A stretch of DNA of 38,648 bases from Bifidobacterium vansinderenii (GTDB lineage: Bacteria > Actinomycetota > Actinomycetes > Actinomycetales > Bifidobacteriaceae). The notes beneath the pieces are model-generated. The model was not told where the DNA came from, did no database searches, and was given only the letters and a program-made list of their open reading frames with translations. The translations under genes were made by a program, and so were the position numbers. Location of the stretch: contig NZ_NEWD01000031.1 in assembly GCF_002234915.1 (NCBI RefSeq), forward strand, positions 1 to 38,648, written 5' to 3'. Position 1 is the first letter of the stretch. Every line of letters starts with the position of its first letter. Shown here in pieces: positions 1-6,443 of this stretch.

Positions 1-2
1 GG

Positions 3-362
3 TTGGAGAAGCTGTTCCGCGAGGGCAAACTGTTCGCGTTCCTCGAGCCATCGCTGACCGCCGCAGGCCCCGTGGCGCGCACCACGAACCGTCTCGAGGG
101 CGGCGTCAACTCGCCGCTCAAGCACGTGCTCCTCGACCACCACGGACTGCCCGAGGAGCACATGAGACGCGCCTGCGAATGGGTGTGCTACATGAAAAGC
201 GGTTCCCCGGATCCCAAATCGCTGATCAGGCCCGAACACTGGAAACCCCTGCGCCGGGCGGCACGACCGGATGACAGCGGCGACGACGGATCTCCGCAAT
301 ACGGCACAGGCGTCGACTGGAACGAGTTCCACACCCACACCGAATGGAACCAAACCGACTAG
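3..362 (+). CDS. IS256-family (IS1249-like) transposase, C-terminal part, cut by window edge
   Basis: The reading frame is open at the left edge and ends with TAG at 360-362, so only the last ~119 residues are seen. The stretch reading TTNRLEGGVNSPLKHVLLDH, followed by GLPEEHMRRACEWVCYMKS, resembles the C-terminal end of IS1249-type transposases of actinobacteria (IS256 group), where an N-R-I/L-E-G-G-V-N motif precedes an R-RA-x-x-W-x-CYM segment. These enzymes move their own element by DDE chemistry. I cannot tell whether the upstream catalytic part is intact. No terminal inverted repeat was recognised between the stop and the tRNA gene. The tail is acidic and low in complexity. Family assignment is moderately sure; the subfamily is from memory of the motif. 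Confidence 0.65.
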   Translation: MEKLFREGKLFAFLEPSLTAAGPVARTTNRLEGGVNSPLKHVLLDHHGLPEEHMRRACEWVCYMKSGSPDPKSLIRPEHWKPLRRAARPDDSGDDGSPQYGTGVDWNEFHTHTEWNQTD

Positions 363-423
363 AAACCGAAGGCTAAAGCAACACTTTTGTTCCTATAGGC
401 CGATGCGAAGGTGCGCGGAAACG

Positions 424-453
424 AAAAAAGGGATTCCGGTAAACCGGAATCCC
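424..453 (-). terminator. Rho-independent terminator of tRNA-Ser
   Basis: A perfect 11-bp hairpin (430-440 paired with 443-453) is followed on the minus strand by a run of six T (complement of the A-run 424-429). It lies 3 bp beyond the encoded CCA end of the minus-strand tRNA, so it is its terminator. Confidence 0.9.
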
Positions 454-456
454 TGA

Positions 457-545
457 TGGCGGAGAATACGAGATTCGAACTCGTGAGGGCTATTCACCCA
501 ACACGCTTTCCAAGCGTGCGCCATAGACCACTAGGCGAATTCTCC
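457..545 (-). tRNA. tRNA-Ser (anticodon GGA), CCA encoded
   Basis: The minus strand folds as a class II tRNA. The acceptor arm GGAGAAT pairs with ATTCTCC. The anticodon stem CACGC/GCGTG holds the loop TTGGAAA (anticodon GGA). A long variable arm follows, then the T-arm with GTTCGAATC, and an encoded CCA at 459-457. The long variable arm and the GGA anticodon identify serine (UCC/UCU codons). It is monocistronic and directly followed by a strong terminator. A transposase remnant lies just downstream of it; no attachment-site duplication was found. Confidence 0.95.
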
Positions 546-737
546 AGCGTTACCATCCTGAACTCGTGAGATTTGCTCAGTCAGGCAACTTGAAAAGAAT
601 AACATGCTTTCCGGAGAACGCAAAAACGTGGGGTGGATTCGTTGCGATTTCAACGTCCTTTCGGCGTGTCGCGTGAGACGTTTTTGTGCTGTTGCCGTGT
701 TCCGCGACGATCTGCTGATATCACGTTCCGCCGCGTT

Positions 738-766
738 CGGCCCCGTTTCACAATGGAGCGGGGCCG
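738..766. repeat. Weak 8-bp inverted repeat downstream of the kinase gene
   Basis: Arms 738-745 and 759-766 (CGGCCCCG/CGGGGCCG) enclose 13 bases. They sit in a short stretch with two near-copies of a ~20-bp sequence (about 728-747 and 779-798). It lies ~60 bp past the minus-strand kinase stop, but no T-run follows, so a terminator role is weakly supported. The rest of 546-827 shows nothing recognisable. Confidence 0.35.
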
Positions 767-827
767 TTTCGCAATGGTCCGCCGCGTTCGGTCCCGTTCC
801 CGCGACTCTTCGCGTCTCCCAGCTCCG

Positions 828-2036
828 CTACTCCCGCGCCAGCTCCATCTGCTGTGCGATCAGCAGCTTCGCCTCCGACAGCGTCGGGCAGCTCGGCTCG
901 CCGGTGACGGTGTCGGAACGCGACACCGCAATCGACGACGCCGCGTTGGCCACCTCCACCGCCTCCTCGAGATCGACCCCGCGGGCCAGCATCGCACACA
1001 GCACGCCGGTATGGCATCCGCCGGCCGACTGCGTGTGCGTGGCCTTGGTCGCGTATCCGGGCAGGTGCGTGATCGAGCCCTCGGAGCTGCCCGCGTAATC
1101 CGGCTCCCACAGCCACGCGCCGCCCGCGCCGGTGCGGATGATCACCGGGGCCTTGAGCACTTCGCCCAGCCCCTCGATCAGCTCCGGCATGGTCGCCTCG
1201 GTGCTGCCGTTGACCATCACCGGCTCCGGGTCGGTGATCGGAATACCCAGGCGCAGCGCCACCGCTCGCGCCTCACGCTTGTTGCACGTCCAGATCGGCC
1301 GGTCGAGCACCAGCGTCTCGATGAGCTGTTCGTTCACATGCCCGATCACCGCACCCGACGGGTTGATCACGATCGTGTACCTGTGCCCGCGCGGATTGCC
1401 GTGCTCGTCGAATCCGCCGTAATCGCTCCAATGCTCGTCTTCGCGACGCATGAACGCGAACACGGCGCTTGCGGTGCGGTTGGTGAGCGTATTGCCGCTG
1501 ATGTGCAGCACGTCGTTGCTTTCGGGGCTGATCTCGTCGAACGAGTCGAACGTGCCGTGCGCTTCCGCGCCGAACTTGGCGATGAGCGTCTTGCGCGGGC
1601 CGCCGTCGCTGAGCAGCACTCGCAGGCCGGAATCCTCGTCGAGGCGGTCCTGGCCGGTGTGCACGATGCCTTCGTCATCGAATGCCTTGCGGATCATGGC
1701 GGCCCACGGTCCGTTGCCGATGATGCCGGCGTGCTCGGTGCGCACCCCCATGCGCGCGGACGCCTGCAGCGTGGAGAAGCTGCCGCCGATGCCGGTGCCC
1801 GCGTTCTCCGCGTAGGAGAAGCCGCCCGGCTGCGGGATGGTGTTGACGCCCATGATCAGGTTGACCGCCACCTCGCCCAGTGAGATGACCTTGCCGGGGG
1901 TGGTGGATCCGTTGCTTGGCGCACTTTCCTGCGTTGGGGTAGTGGATTCCTTGTTTTCGTTGTCGTGGACGGGGTCGTTGCGGACTGGATCGTTGTGGAC
2001 TGAGTCGTTGTGAACGGAATCATGGTGAGCAGACAT
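828..2036 (-). CDS. PfkB-family carbohydrate kinase with altered active site
   Basis: 402 residues. The ATG at 2036 is chosen over the longer frame (2066) because AAGGAGG lies 7 bp upstream. After a hydrophilic ~55-residue N-terminal tail with a five-residue repeat, the ribokinase fold starts at GKVISLGEVAVNLIMG. The family Gly-Gly substrate motif (GTGIGGSFSTLQASARMG) follows, then the lid region and the NKREA segment. Family members phosphorylate sugars or nucleosides with ATP in the cytoplasm. The C-terminal signature, normally D-T-x-G-A-G-D, reads HTQSAGGCHTG, so the catalytic-base Asp appears to be Gly340 and the first anion-hole Gly is Ser337. It may be inactive, regulatory or mechanistically different. 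The substrate cannot be told; no sugar transporter is adjacent. Confidence 0.8.
   Translation of the reverse strand: MSAHHDSVHNDSVHNDPVRNDPVHDNENKESTTPTQESAPSNGSTTPGKVISLGEVAVNLIMGVNTIPQPGGFSYAENAGTGIGGSFSTLQASARMGVRTEHAGIIGNGPWAAMIRKAFDDEGIVHTGQDRLDEDSGLRVLLSDGGPRKTLIAKFGAEAHGTFDSFDEISPESNDVLHISGNTLTNRTASAVFAFMRREDEHWSDYGGFDEHGNPRGHRYTIVINPSGAVIGHVNEQLIETLVLDRPIWTCNKREARAVALRLGIPITDPEPVMVNGSTEATMPELIEGLGEVLKAPVIIRTGAGGAWLWEPDYAGSSEGSITHLPGYATKATHTQSAGGCHTGVLCAMLARGVDLEEAVEVANAASSIAVSRSDTVTGEPSCPTLSEAKLLIAQQMELARE
1962..2021 (-). repeat. 15-bp tandem repeat (4 units) in the kinase N-terminus
   Basis: Four consecutive 15-nt units encode D-S/P-V-H/R-N/D repeats immediately after MSAHH. Because 15 is divisible by three, changes in copy number keep the frame and would only lengthen or shorten the hydrophilic tail of the kinase. 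Confidence 0.8.
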
Positions 2037-2213
2037 CGGCGAACCTCCTTGCGAATTGGTGCCCATATCCCTTCGTCAGCCTCTTCGCTGATCTTCATTC
2101 ATCTTATCGTCGGGGGCATTGGCGGACAATCAACATTGCGGATGATTGTGGCGTGTTTTGCCGGGAATCGCCACGGTGCGACGACTATCGGAGGAGCACG
2201 TGCGGCGTTGCTT

Positions 2214-2579
2214 GGTTACGTTTTGTTGTGGATATGAAGCGGATCGTACTCGTATGGCATGGTTCGATTACGTTTCGTATCTGGTTTGGTCTGAAACGTG
2301 CCCGTGCGGCGTGGTCCGATTACGTTGCGTTGTGGGTGTGAAATGGATCGTACCTGTGCGGCATGATTCAGTTACGTTTCGTTGCGAGCGTGATGTGGAT
2401 CGTACTCGTGCAATGCGGTTCGGTTACGTTGCGTATCTGGTCTGGTCTGAAACGTACCCGTATGGTGTTGTTCGATTACGTTCCGTTGCGAATGCGAAAC
2501 AAGTCGTGATGGCGCTGTGCGGCCTGATTGCGCCGTGCGACTGCTGCGTCGTGGGTGCGGTAACGCTGTCTTTGTTGGT
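2214..2579. repeat. Degenerate 52-bp tandem repeat with 156-bp higher-order period
   Basis: A G-(A)-TTACGTT start motif recurs with TTACG at 2216, 2268, 2320, 2372, 2424 and 2476, and TTGCG at 2528: exactly 52 bp each time. Units fall into two kinds, one with GGATCGTACTCGT-like cores (units 1, 3, 4, 6) and one with GGTCTGAAACGTGCCCGT-like cores (units 2 and 5). The order therefore repeats every three units (156 bp). A frame stays open across the array (2146-2619), but unit-to-unit changes alter the protein freely, so I do not call it a gene. Function unknown. The flanks (2037-2213 and 2580-2700) show nothing else recognisable. Confidence 0.85.
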
Positions 2580-2722
2580 GTGCTTGAGACGTCGCCTGTG
2601 TGCGCTGAATGCTGACTGATGATCCGGTGACGAAAGGGTGAGTGTGAACACAGGTTCTTCAAATCGTTGCAATATCAAGGAAAGGTGATCGTAGAAAACG
2701 ACACGCCGACAAAACGGTGGAA

Positions 2723-2786
2723 TACCAACCACTTGGTAGGTTTCTTTGCGCCAGCGCTTGCGCAAATTGCGCGGGTGATCTATGGT
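2723..2786 (+). promoter_or_regulatory. Putative promoter and operators of the small-peptide operon
   Basis: A -35-like TTGCGC (2758-2763) and a -10-like TATGGT (2781-2786) are 17 bp apart, upstream of the first small peptide. Overlapping the -35 is a 20-bp near-perfect palindrome, 2746-2765 (TTGCGC-c-AGCGCT-t-GCGCAA, one mismatched pair). A second inverted repeat, TACCAA-CCAC-TTGGTA, lies at 2723-2738. The arrangement suggests a repressor or activator site; the regulator is unknown. Confidence 0.5.
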
Positions 2787-2838
2787 TAATCATGTCAGCC
2801 AAACAAGGCAGGCAACAAACACAGAAAAGGGAACAGCA

Positions 2839-2958
2839 ATGAACATCAAGAACAGCATGATGCGCGGCCTGGCTCTGTACGGAACTTCCGTGATGGCCGG
2901 CTCCTACAGCAAGGATCTGAACCAGACGGTCATCGATCTGGCTCGCGAATCCCGCTGA
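2839..2958 (+). CDS. Small peptide A, 39 aa, paralogue of the next gene; function unknown
   Basis: The ATG is preceded by AAAAGGGA at good spacing, and TGA is at 2956-2958. The protein starts MNIKNSMMRGLALYGTSVMA and ends in DLARESR. It has a basic N-terminus (K4, R9), a short apolar G/A-rich middle and a charged C-terminal helix-like part. There is no cysteine, no double-Gly leader and no full membrane span. It aligns with the next peptide over the first 20 residues. Differences include synonymous third-position changes (GCT/GCC, CTG/CTC, GGA/GGC), which argues that both are translated. Codons are of the frequent type, suggesting high expression. I do not recognise the family. It could be a secreted or membrane-active peptide, a signal or a small regulator; no transporter or immunity gene is adjacent. 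Confidence 0.75.
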   Translation: MNIKNSMMRGLALYGTSVMAGSYSKDLNQTVIDLARESR

Positions 2959-2965
2959 GCGCAAA

Positions 2966-2979
2966 GACCCCGACGGGTC
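2966..2979 (+). other. Short intergenic hairpin between the two peptide genes
   Basis: GACCC (2966-2970) pairs with GGGTC (2975-2979) around a 4-base loop just after the first stop codon. No T-run follows, so it is more likely a processing or stability element than a terminator. The two peptides are probably co-transcribed. Confidence 0.35.
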
Positions 2980-3066
2980 GCGGATAGATAACCGACGACC
3001 GCAGGGCACCCAAGACTTACAACTGAATACAAAACCGATCAATACTTCAACAACAAGGAGAACATC

Positions 3067-3192
3067 ATGAACATCAAGAAGAGCATTCTGCGCGGCATGG
3101 CCCTCTACGGCGCTTCCACCCTGGCTGCCAACCCGGTTGCCGGCAAGGCTATCGCCGACACCCTGGCCGACCTGCAGAACGACGCTCGCTGA
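3067..3192 (+). CDS. Small peptide B, 41 aa, paralogue of the previous gene; function unknown
   Basis: The ATG lies 6-7 bp after AAGGAG; TGA is at 3190-3192. It starts MNIKKSILRGMALYGASTLA and ends in LADLQNDAR. The pattern shared with peptide A is M-N-I-K-x-S-x-x-R-G-x-A-L-Y-G-x-S-x-x-A, followed by a variable middle and a short amphipathic, acid-then-Arg end (DLARESR / DLQNDAR). The spacing to the first gene is 108 bp with its own ribosome site, and two terminators follow. The duplication, strong ribosome sites, optimal codons and tight terminator context favour a real, well-expressed two-peptide operon. The role is unknown. A two-component bacteriocin is possible, but the usual processing and export genes are absent here. 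Confidence 0.78.
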   Translation: MNIKKSILRGMALYGASTLAANPVAGKAIADTLADLQNDAR

Positions 3193-3224
3193 GCTCGATA
3201 ACGCAAGGATCTGACTCAATCTGT

Positions 3225-3240
3225 AAGGCTTCGGCCTTTT
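3225..3240 (+). terminator. Terminator-like hairpin with TTCG loop
   Basis: AAGGC-TTCG-GCCTT (3225-3238) ends in four T, 33 bp after the second peptide stop. The stem is short but the tetraloop is stable. It may attenuate rather than fully end the transcript, since a stronger terminator follows. Confidence 0.6.
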
Positions 3241-3322
3241 GATCAGAGCCGCTGAAACGCTACCGGTCCACAAGACACGGTCGGGCGCACAGTTAGGCGA
3301 GATCGCAAATTCGCCCTTGTAA

Positions 3323-3357
3323 AGGCCTCCCGCGGAAACCCCGCGGGAGGCCTTTTT
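3323..3357 (+). terminator. Strong Rho-independent terminator
   Basis: A 13-bp perfect stem (3323-3335 with 3341-3353), a 5-base loop and then a T-run (3353-3357). It ends the small-peptide transcript. The 80 nt between the two terminators (3241-3322) are unassigned and could be the 3' part of a processed RNA. Confidence 0.92.
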
Positions 3358-3418
3358 CGTAGGTGGCATGGTTGAAGGGATTGGGTGCGCCGTGGTGGCT
3401 TTAATGCAATGTCGTGTT

Positions 3419-3428
3419 AAGGACCTCC
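3419..3428 (+). other. AAGGACCTCC motif in a gene-free stretch
   Basis: A single copy of the decamer that is clustered at 9796-9955. Apart from this, 3358-3680 shows no gene or structure I can support. Confidence 0.4.
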
Positions 3429-3685
3429 GGTTCGGCCCGTGCCTGTTCGAGGGGCGCAATGGGATGCTGTTTTCCCCGGCGGGGCGGGGCAATGGCATTC
3501 CGTGTGTCTGCGTCTATGAGGCTAGGCCCGGAATATAGGCGCTACGTTCGATTCACGGGGCTGAAGTCGGACTTGGCGCAGTGTCTAGGCCGTTACTCGG
3601 CGGTCATGTGCGGTTTTTGATCGGCTTTTGTGTTGTAATGCTCGGGAATGTGCGCTTGCGCTTGAGGTCTCGGGAATAGGCGACG

Positions 3686-3755
3686 CACAAAACGAAGATA
3701 CCCGATATTGAGCGTTGAAATTCCGCAGGTACATTTTGGGTATCTTCGATTTGTG
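3686..3755. repeat. 18-bp inverted repeat with 34-bp spacer
   Basis: 3686-3703 (CACAAAACGAAGATACCC) and the reverse complement of 3738-3755 (CACAAATCGAAGATACCC) match at 17 of 18 positions. The element lies between the peptide operon and the phosphatase 3' end. No T-run follows either side. Its TATCTTCGA core also occurs near 9742 and 29258. It could be a short palindromic mobile unit or a dimer-binding site. Confidence 0.7.
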
Positions 3756-3888
3756 AGCCGCTTTCTCCTCAGACCATCGCATTTACCGGGCATGTCACCA
3801 GAAAAACCGAACATCAACCGATAGCGAACACTGTGAGGGCGGGACCATACGTGCGTGAAACCCCTGCGATGATGGACAATCTGAGGTA

Positions 3889-5178
3889 TTACGCCACGAA
3901 CCGGATATAGGTGCGGTCGTCAAAGGACTCCAAGCTTGGCGTGAAGCCCTTGGTCGTGCGGAATTCGCACACCAGATGCGGGTCCTCGCGCCGCAGTCGT
4001 TCCAGCTCCCGTTCCGACTCGGCCAACGTGGGGCAAAGCTTCGGGTACCCGTCGCTCGCCAACACCACCTCGTCACCCGGGCGTATGGAAATCGTGCGAA
4101 TCGGATACTTCGGGTCGGTGAACCCATCGAAGACGAAGTATCCGTACTCTCCTCGACGATTCGCGAACCGCGACTGCAGCCGCAGGAACGGCATGATCAT
4201 CTCCCGGGCGGGATCCGGGGACACGGCTCCGTCGGCGGGGCTATCAGTGGGGTTGCCGGTAGTGGCGTCAGCAAGGTCGTTGTTAGGCTCCCTGCTGGGA
4301 TTGAGGCTGCGCTCGGTGGCGTCGTCGTTGTTCGCACCGAGACCAATATTGAGGCCGACATGCGTGCTGAACTCGGTCTGCGCGTCGGCGTTCATGCCGG
4401 AGCGTTCTGGTCGTGCGCCTGTTTTTGCTTCGGCACTGATACTGTTATCCTCACCGGCTGCATCAGCCCCGCGCTTTCCCGGCTCGGTCTGTTGCGATCG
4501 CTGCAATTCCAACGCCTGCCAAGCGAAACTCCGCAGTTCGCCCAGCAGTAGATCCACGCGCTTAGTCGTGGGAATCGTGCGCCCATTGACCATCGCCTGG
4601 CAATCCCCGAACAGCCAGATCTCATGCAAGGCCTCCGAGTAGATCACCGCATTGGCCTGCAGGCGGTCGTTGGGGTGATCGCGGAAATATGCGAGCTTGG
4701 CTTCGGAGCTCTGCCCGACTGTGGTGGGCGATTCGACTGCGGCGTTCGAGCGGCCCGTGGCGGTTGAGGTGACTGGGCTGGTGCTCGCGCCCGTTGCCGT
4801 TTCGCCTTGTGCTTCGGTCGTCTCTTCGGCAGGGAAGTCCCGCCCGTCCAAGGTTTCCCGGCACCGGGCGTACTCTGCGCGCAGCGCTTCATCGATCAGC
4901 CTCTGCATGCCGCGCATGTCAGTGTCTCTGGGTGCCGCGCGCAACGCTTCCAGGATCGCGTCCTTCGCCACCACGCCCGGCGACGGATGCCAGATTCCTG
5001 TGGTGCTTTTGCTTGTCACCCCATCCACCACGGCCGCGAATCCATTGTTCCCGGCGCGGATGCCGTCCTTGCCGGTAATGTTTCCGGTTCCCGGCGTTAT
5101 TTCGCCAATATACAAGCCGTCTTCATTGAGCCGAGCGTCCGCCCGCTTGCCCAGCGTCCGCTGTTCCAGAATCCGCAT
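3889..5178 (-). CDS. PP2C-like protein phosphatase domain protein
   Basis: 429 residues from ATG 5178, which starts MRILEQRTLGKRADARLNED. The frame stays open to 5445 but would then overlap the divergent regulator gene. Metal-binding signatures of the PP2C fold can be seen: NED (Asp20), AVVDGVTSKST (Asp52), the central GDCQAMVNG strand, LASDG (Asp376) and DDRTY (about Asp420/421). PP2C enzymes remove phosphate from Ser/Thr using two metal ions. Between about residues 235 and 340 there is a long hydrophilic low-complexity insert rich in N, D, T and P, so the enzyme is longer than the minimal ~250-residue domain. There is no membrane segment, so it is likely cytosolic. The partner kinase is not visible here. 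The intergenic region shared with the LuxR gene (143 bp) may link their control. Confidence 0.7.
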   Translation of the reverse strand: MRILEQRTLGKRADARLNEDGLYIGEITPGTGNITGKDGIRAGNNGFAAVVDGVTSKSTTGIWHPSPGVVAKDAILEALRAAPRDTDMRGMQRLIDEALRAEYARCRETLDGRDFPAEETTEAQGETATGASTSPVTSTATGRSNAAVESPTTVGQSSEAKLAYFRDHPNDRLQANAVIYSEALHEIWLFGDCQAMVNGRTIPTTKRVDLLLGELRSFAWQALELQRSQQTEPGKRGADAAGEDNSISAEAKTGARPERSGMNADAQTEFSTHVGLNIGLGANNDDATERSLNPSREPNNDLADATTGNPTDSPADGAVSPDPAREMIMPFLRLQSRFANRRGEYGYFVFDGFTDPKYPIRTISIRPGDEVVLASDGYPKLCPTLAESERELERLRREDPHLVCEFRTTKGFTPSLESFDDRTYIRFVA

Positions 5179-5321
5179 TTTCCCGGCCCTCCATCCGTCG
5201 CCAGATCCGCTCCCAGTGTAGTTTCGCTTCGCACTCCTTTCCCCATACGTCATTCCCGAATCCCGGAGTCGGTGCGCTATCGTAATGGTCAGAAACTGTC
5301 GAATGGGAGGCTGATTGTCAT

Positions 5322-6287
5322 ATGCAGAAGGATCATCGTGTTGTTCCCAGTGCCGATTCCAGCCAGAGGAATCCATCCCGGACCTCTCGTCCCACGGGTA
5401 TCTCATCTGCTTCTCTTGCGGAACGTTTGGTGGAGGCCAGCACATATCTGCATCATCAGGCCGATGCTCGTGATATTGCCCGATACGTCAGCATTCTTGC
5501 ACATCAGCTGATATCGTCTGCCGATGGCGTAACGATAAGCGTGCGCGTGCATGGCGTGGGTGGGTACGCCGTATTGGGAGTGTACGGGTATCCGCATTTT
5601 CCTGGCACGATGATCATCGACGCCGACAGCGAAATGGCGCAGCGGGTTCAGCAGGAATTCTGGCTGAGAACTCCTGACGAGATTATGCAGCTCTTCACCG
5701 TAGACGATGATGACAACGGCCGACGATTCCTTGCTACGGAATCCATGGGAATCCGTCATAACAGCGTGTTGGGCATGCCTATGCGAGTACGGCGGCAGGA
5801 CGGCGGGGACGACGTCGTAGGCGCTATCTGGTTGGGAAACTGGACCTTACACAATCCGTTTACCGCCAACGATCATACGAGATTGCGACTATTGGCGCAG
5901 ATCGCTGCGCTTTCCTTTGATGACGCCGAGTATGCGACCATCTATCAATCCGATGGGCAGTCGGTTCGTCGGTGGATGCGAGAACTGCCGTATGGCGGCG
6001 AATCAAGGCATGTCAATCATGACGATGAGAACATCGCCAAAAGGATTGATGACGGTTCACAGAGCGGTGACTTGGCCCTTGCCGAAGAAGTGCCCGAATT
6101 TTCGGAACGCGAACTGTCCGTTCTTCGTCTGATCGGTGCTGGCATGACGGCTCGGGAAATTGCCGAACACCTGTATATCAGCGTGAATACGGTGCGCACT
6201 CATCGGACCAATCTGCTGAACAAGCTGGGAGTCCATAGCAGTACGGCCGCAGTGGCACGTGCCCGTGAACTTGGCATTCTTTCCTGA
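5322..6287 (+). CDS. LuxR-family transcriptional regulator with GAF-like sensor domain
   Basis: 321 residues; GGGAGG precedes the ATG by about 11 bp. The N-terminal ~30-200 region (SLAERLVEASTYLHHQADARD onward to the TANDHTRLRLLAQIAALSF helix) has the pattern of a GAF sensor. The C-terminus (about 255-318) is a typical LuxR helix-turn-helix: FSERELSVLRLIGAGMTARE, then IAEHLYISVNTVRTHRTNLL. There is no receiver Asp domain, so it probably senses a small molecule directly rather than being phosphorylated. It is followed on the same strand by the hydrolase and MHS transporter genes, and the intervening 156 bp hold several inverted repeats. It is therefore a good candidate for their activator. Confidence in the HTH is high; the GAF assignment is moderate. 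Confidence 0.88.
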   Translation: MQKDHRVVPSADSSQRNPSRTSRPTGISSASLAERLVEASTYLHHQADARDIARYVSILAHQLISSADGVTISVRVHGVGGYAVLGVYGYPHFPGTMIIDADSEMAQRVQQEFWLRTPDEIMQLFTVDDDDNGRRFLATESMGIRHNSVLGMPMRVRRQDGGDDVVGAIWLGNWTLHNPFTANDHTRLRLLAQIAALSFDDAEYATIYQSDGQSVRRWMRELPYGGESRHVNHDDENIAKRIDDGSQSGDLALAEEVPEFSERELSVLRLIGAGMTAREIAEHLYISVNTVRTHRTNLLNKLGVHSSTAAVARARELGILS

Positions 6288-6305
6288 CCGCAGCAATGGC
6301 TTGCG

Positions 6306-6420
6306 GTACTAGTACATGGTCACGCAAATGCATGAGCGTTCTGATCGTCAATCATGCATGTTCACCCCATTCTGCTACTGCAATCGCCTCGTAGGATGAA
6401 GCCAATCGCAGCGAGGCGAT
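6306..6420 (+). promoter_or_regulatory. Inverted repeats before the hydrolase gene (likely regulator sites)
   Basis: Three symmetric elements lie in the 156-bp gap. One is a perfect 10-bp palindrome GTACTAGTAC (6306-6315). One is ATGCATGA/TCATGCAT (6328-6335 and 6352-6359). One is a 9-bp pair ATCGCCTCG/CGAGGCGAT (6383-6391 and 6412-6420) just before the ribosome site. The upstream two suit dimeric LuxR-type binding. The last could hide or shape the 5' leader. No clear -35/-10 pair was identified. Confidence 0.5.
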
Positions 6421-6443
6421 GAGCATTACAGGAAGGGCTGTGC

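Noticed and set aside
738-766. Terminator of the kinase gene
   Set aside because: The hairpin has a 13-base loop and no T-run on the minus strand; kept only as a weak inverted repeat.
633-1883. 416-codon plus-strand frame over the kinase
   Set aside because: Antisense to the PfkB gene; Arg/His-rich, no domain.
2214-2579. CRISPR array
   Set aside because: Units are contiguous, degenerate, 52 bp, without constant repeats separated by unique spacers; no cas genes.
2146-2619. 157-codon frame with two 52-residue repeats
   Set aside because: Its repeats result from 3 x 52 bp DNA units; changes between units are not protein-conserving and no ribosome site precedes it. Treated as non-coding repeat.
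2659-3498. 279-codon minus-strand frame covering the two small peptides
   Set aside because: It crosses two strong terminators and a promoter, has no ribosome site, and the plus-strand peptides show coding-type conservation.
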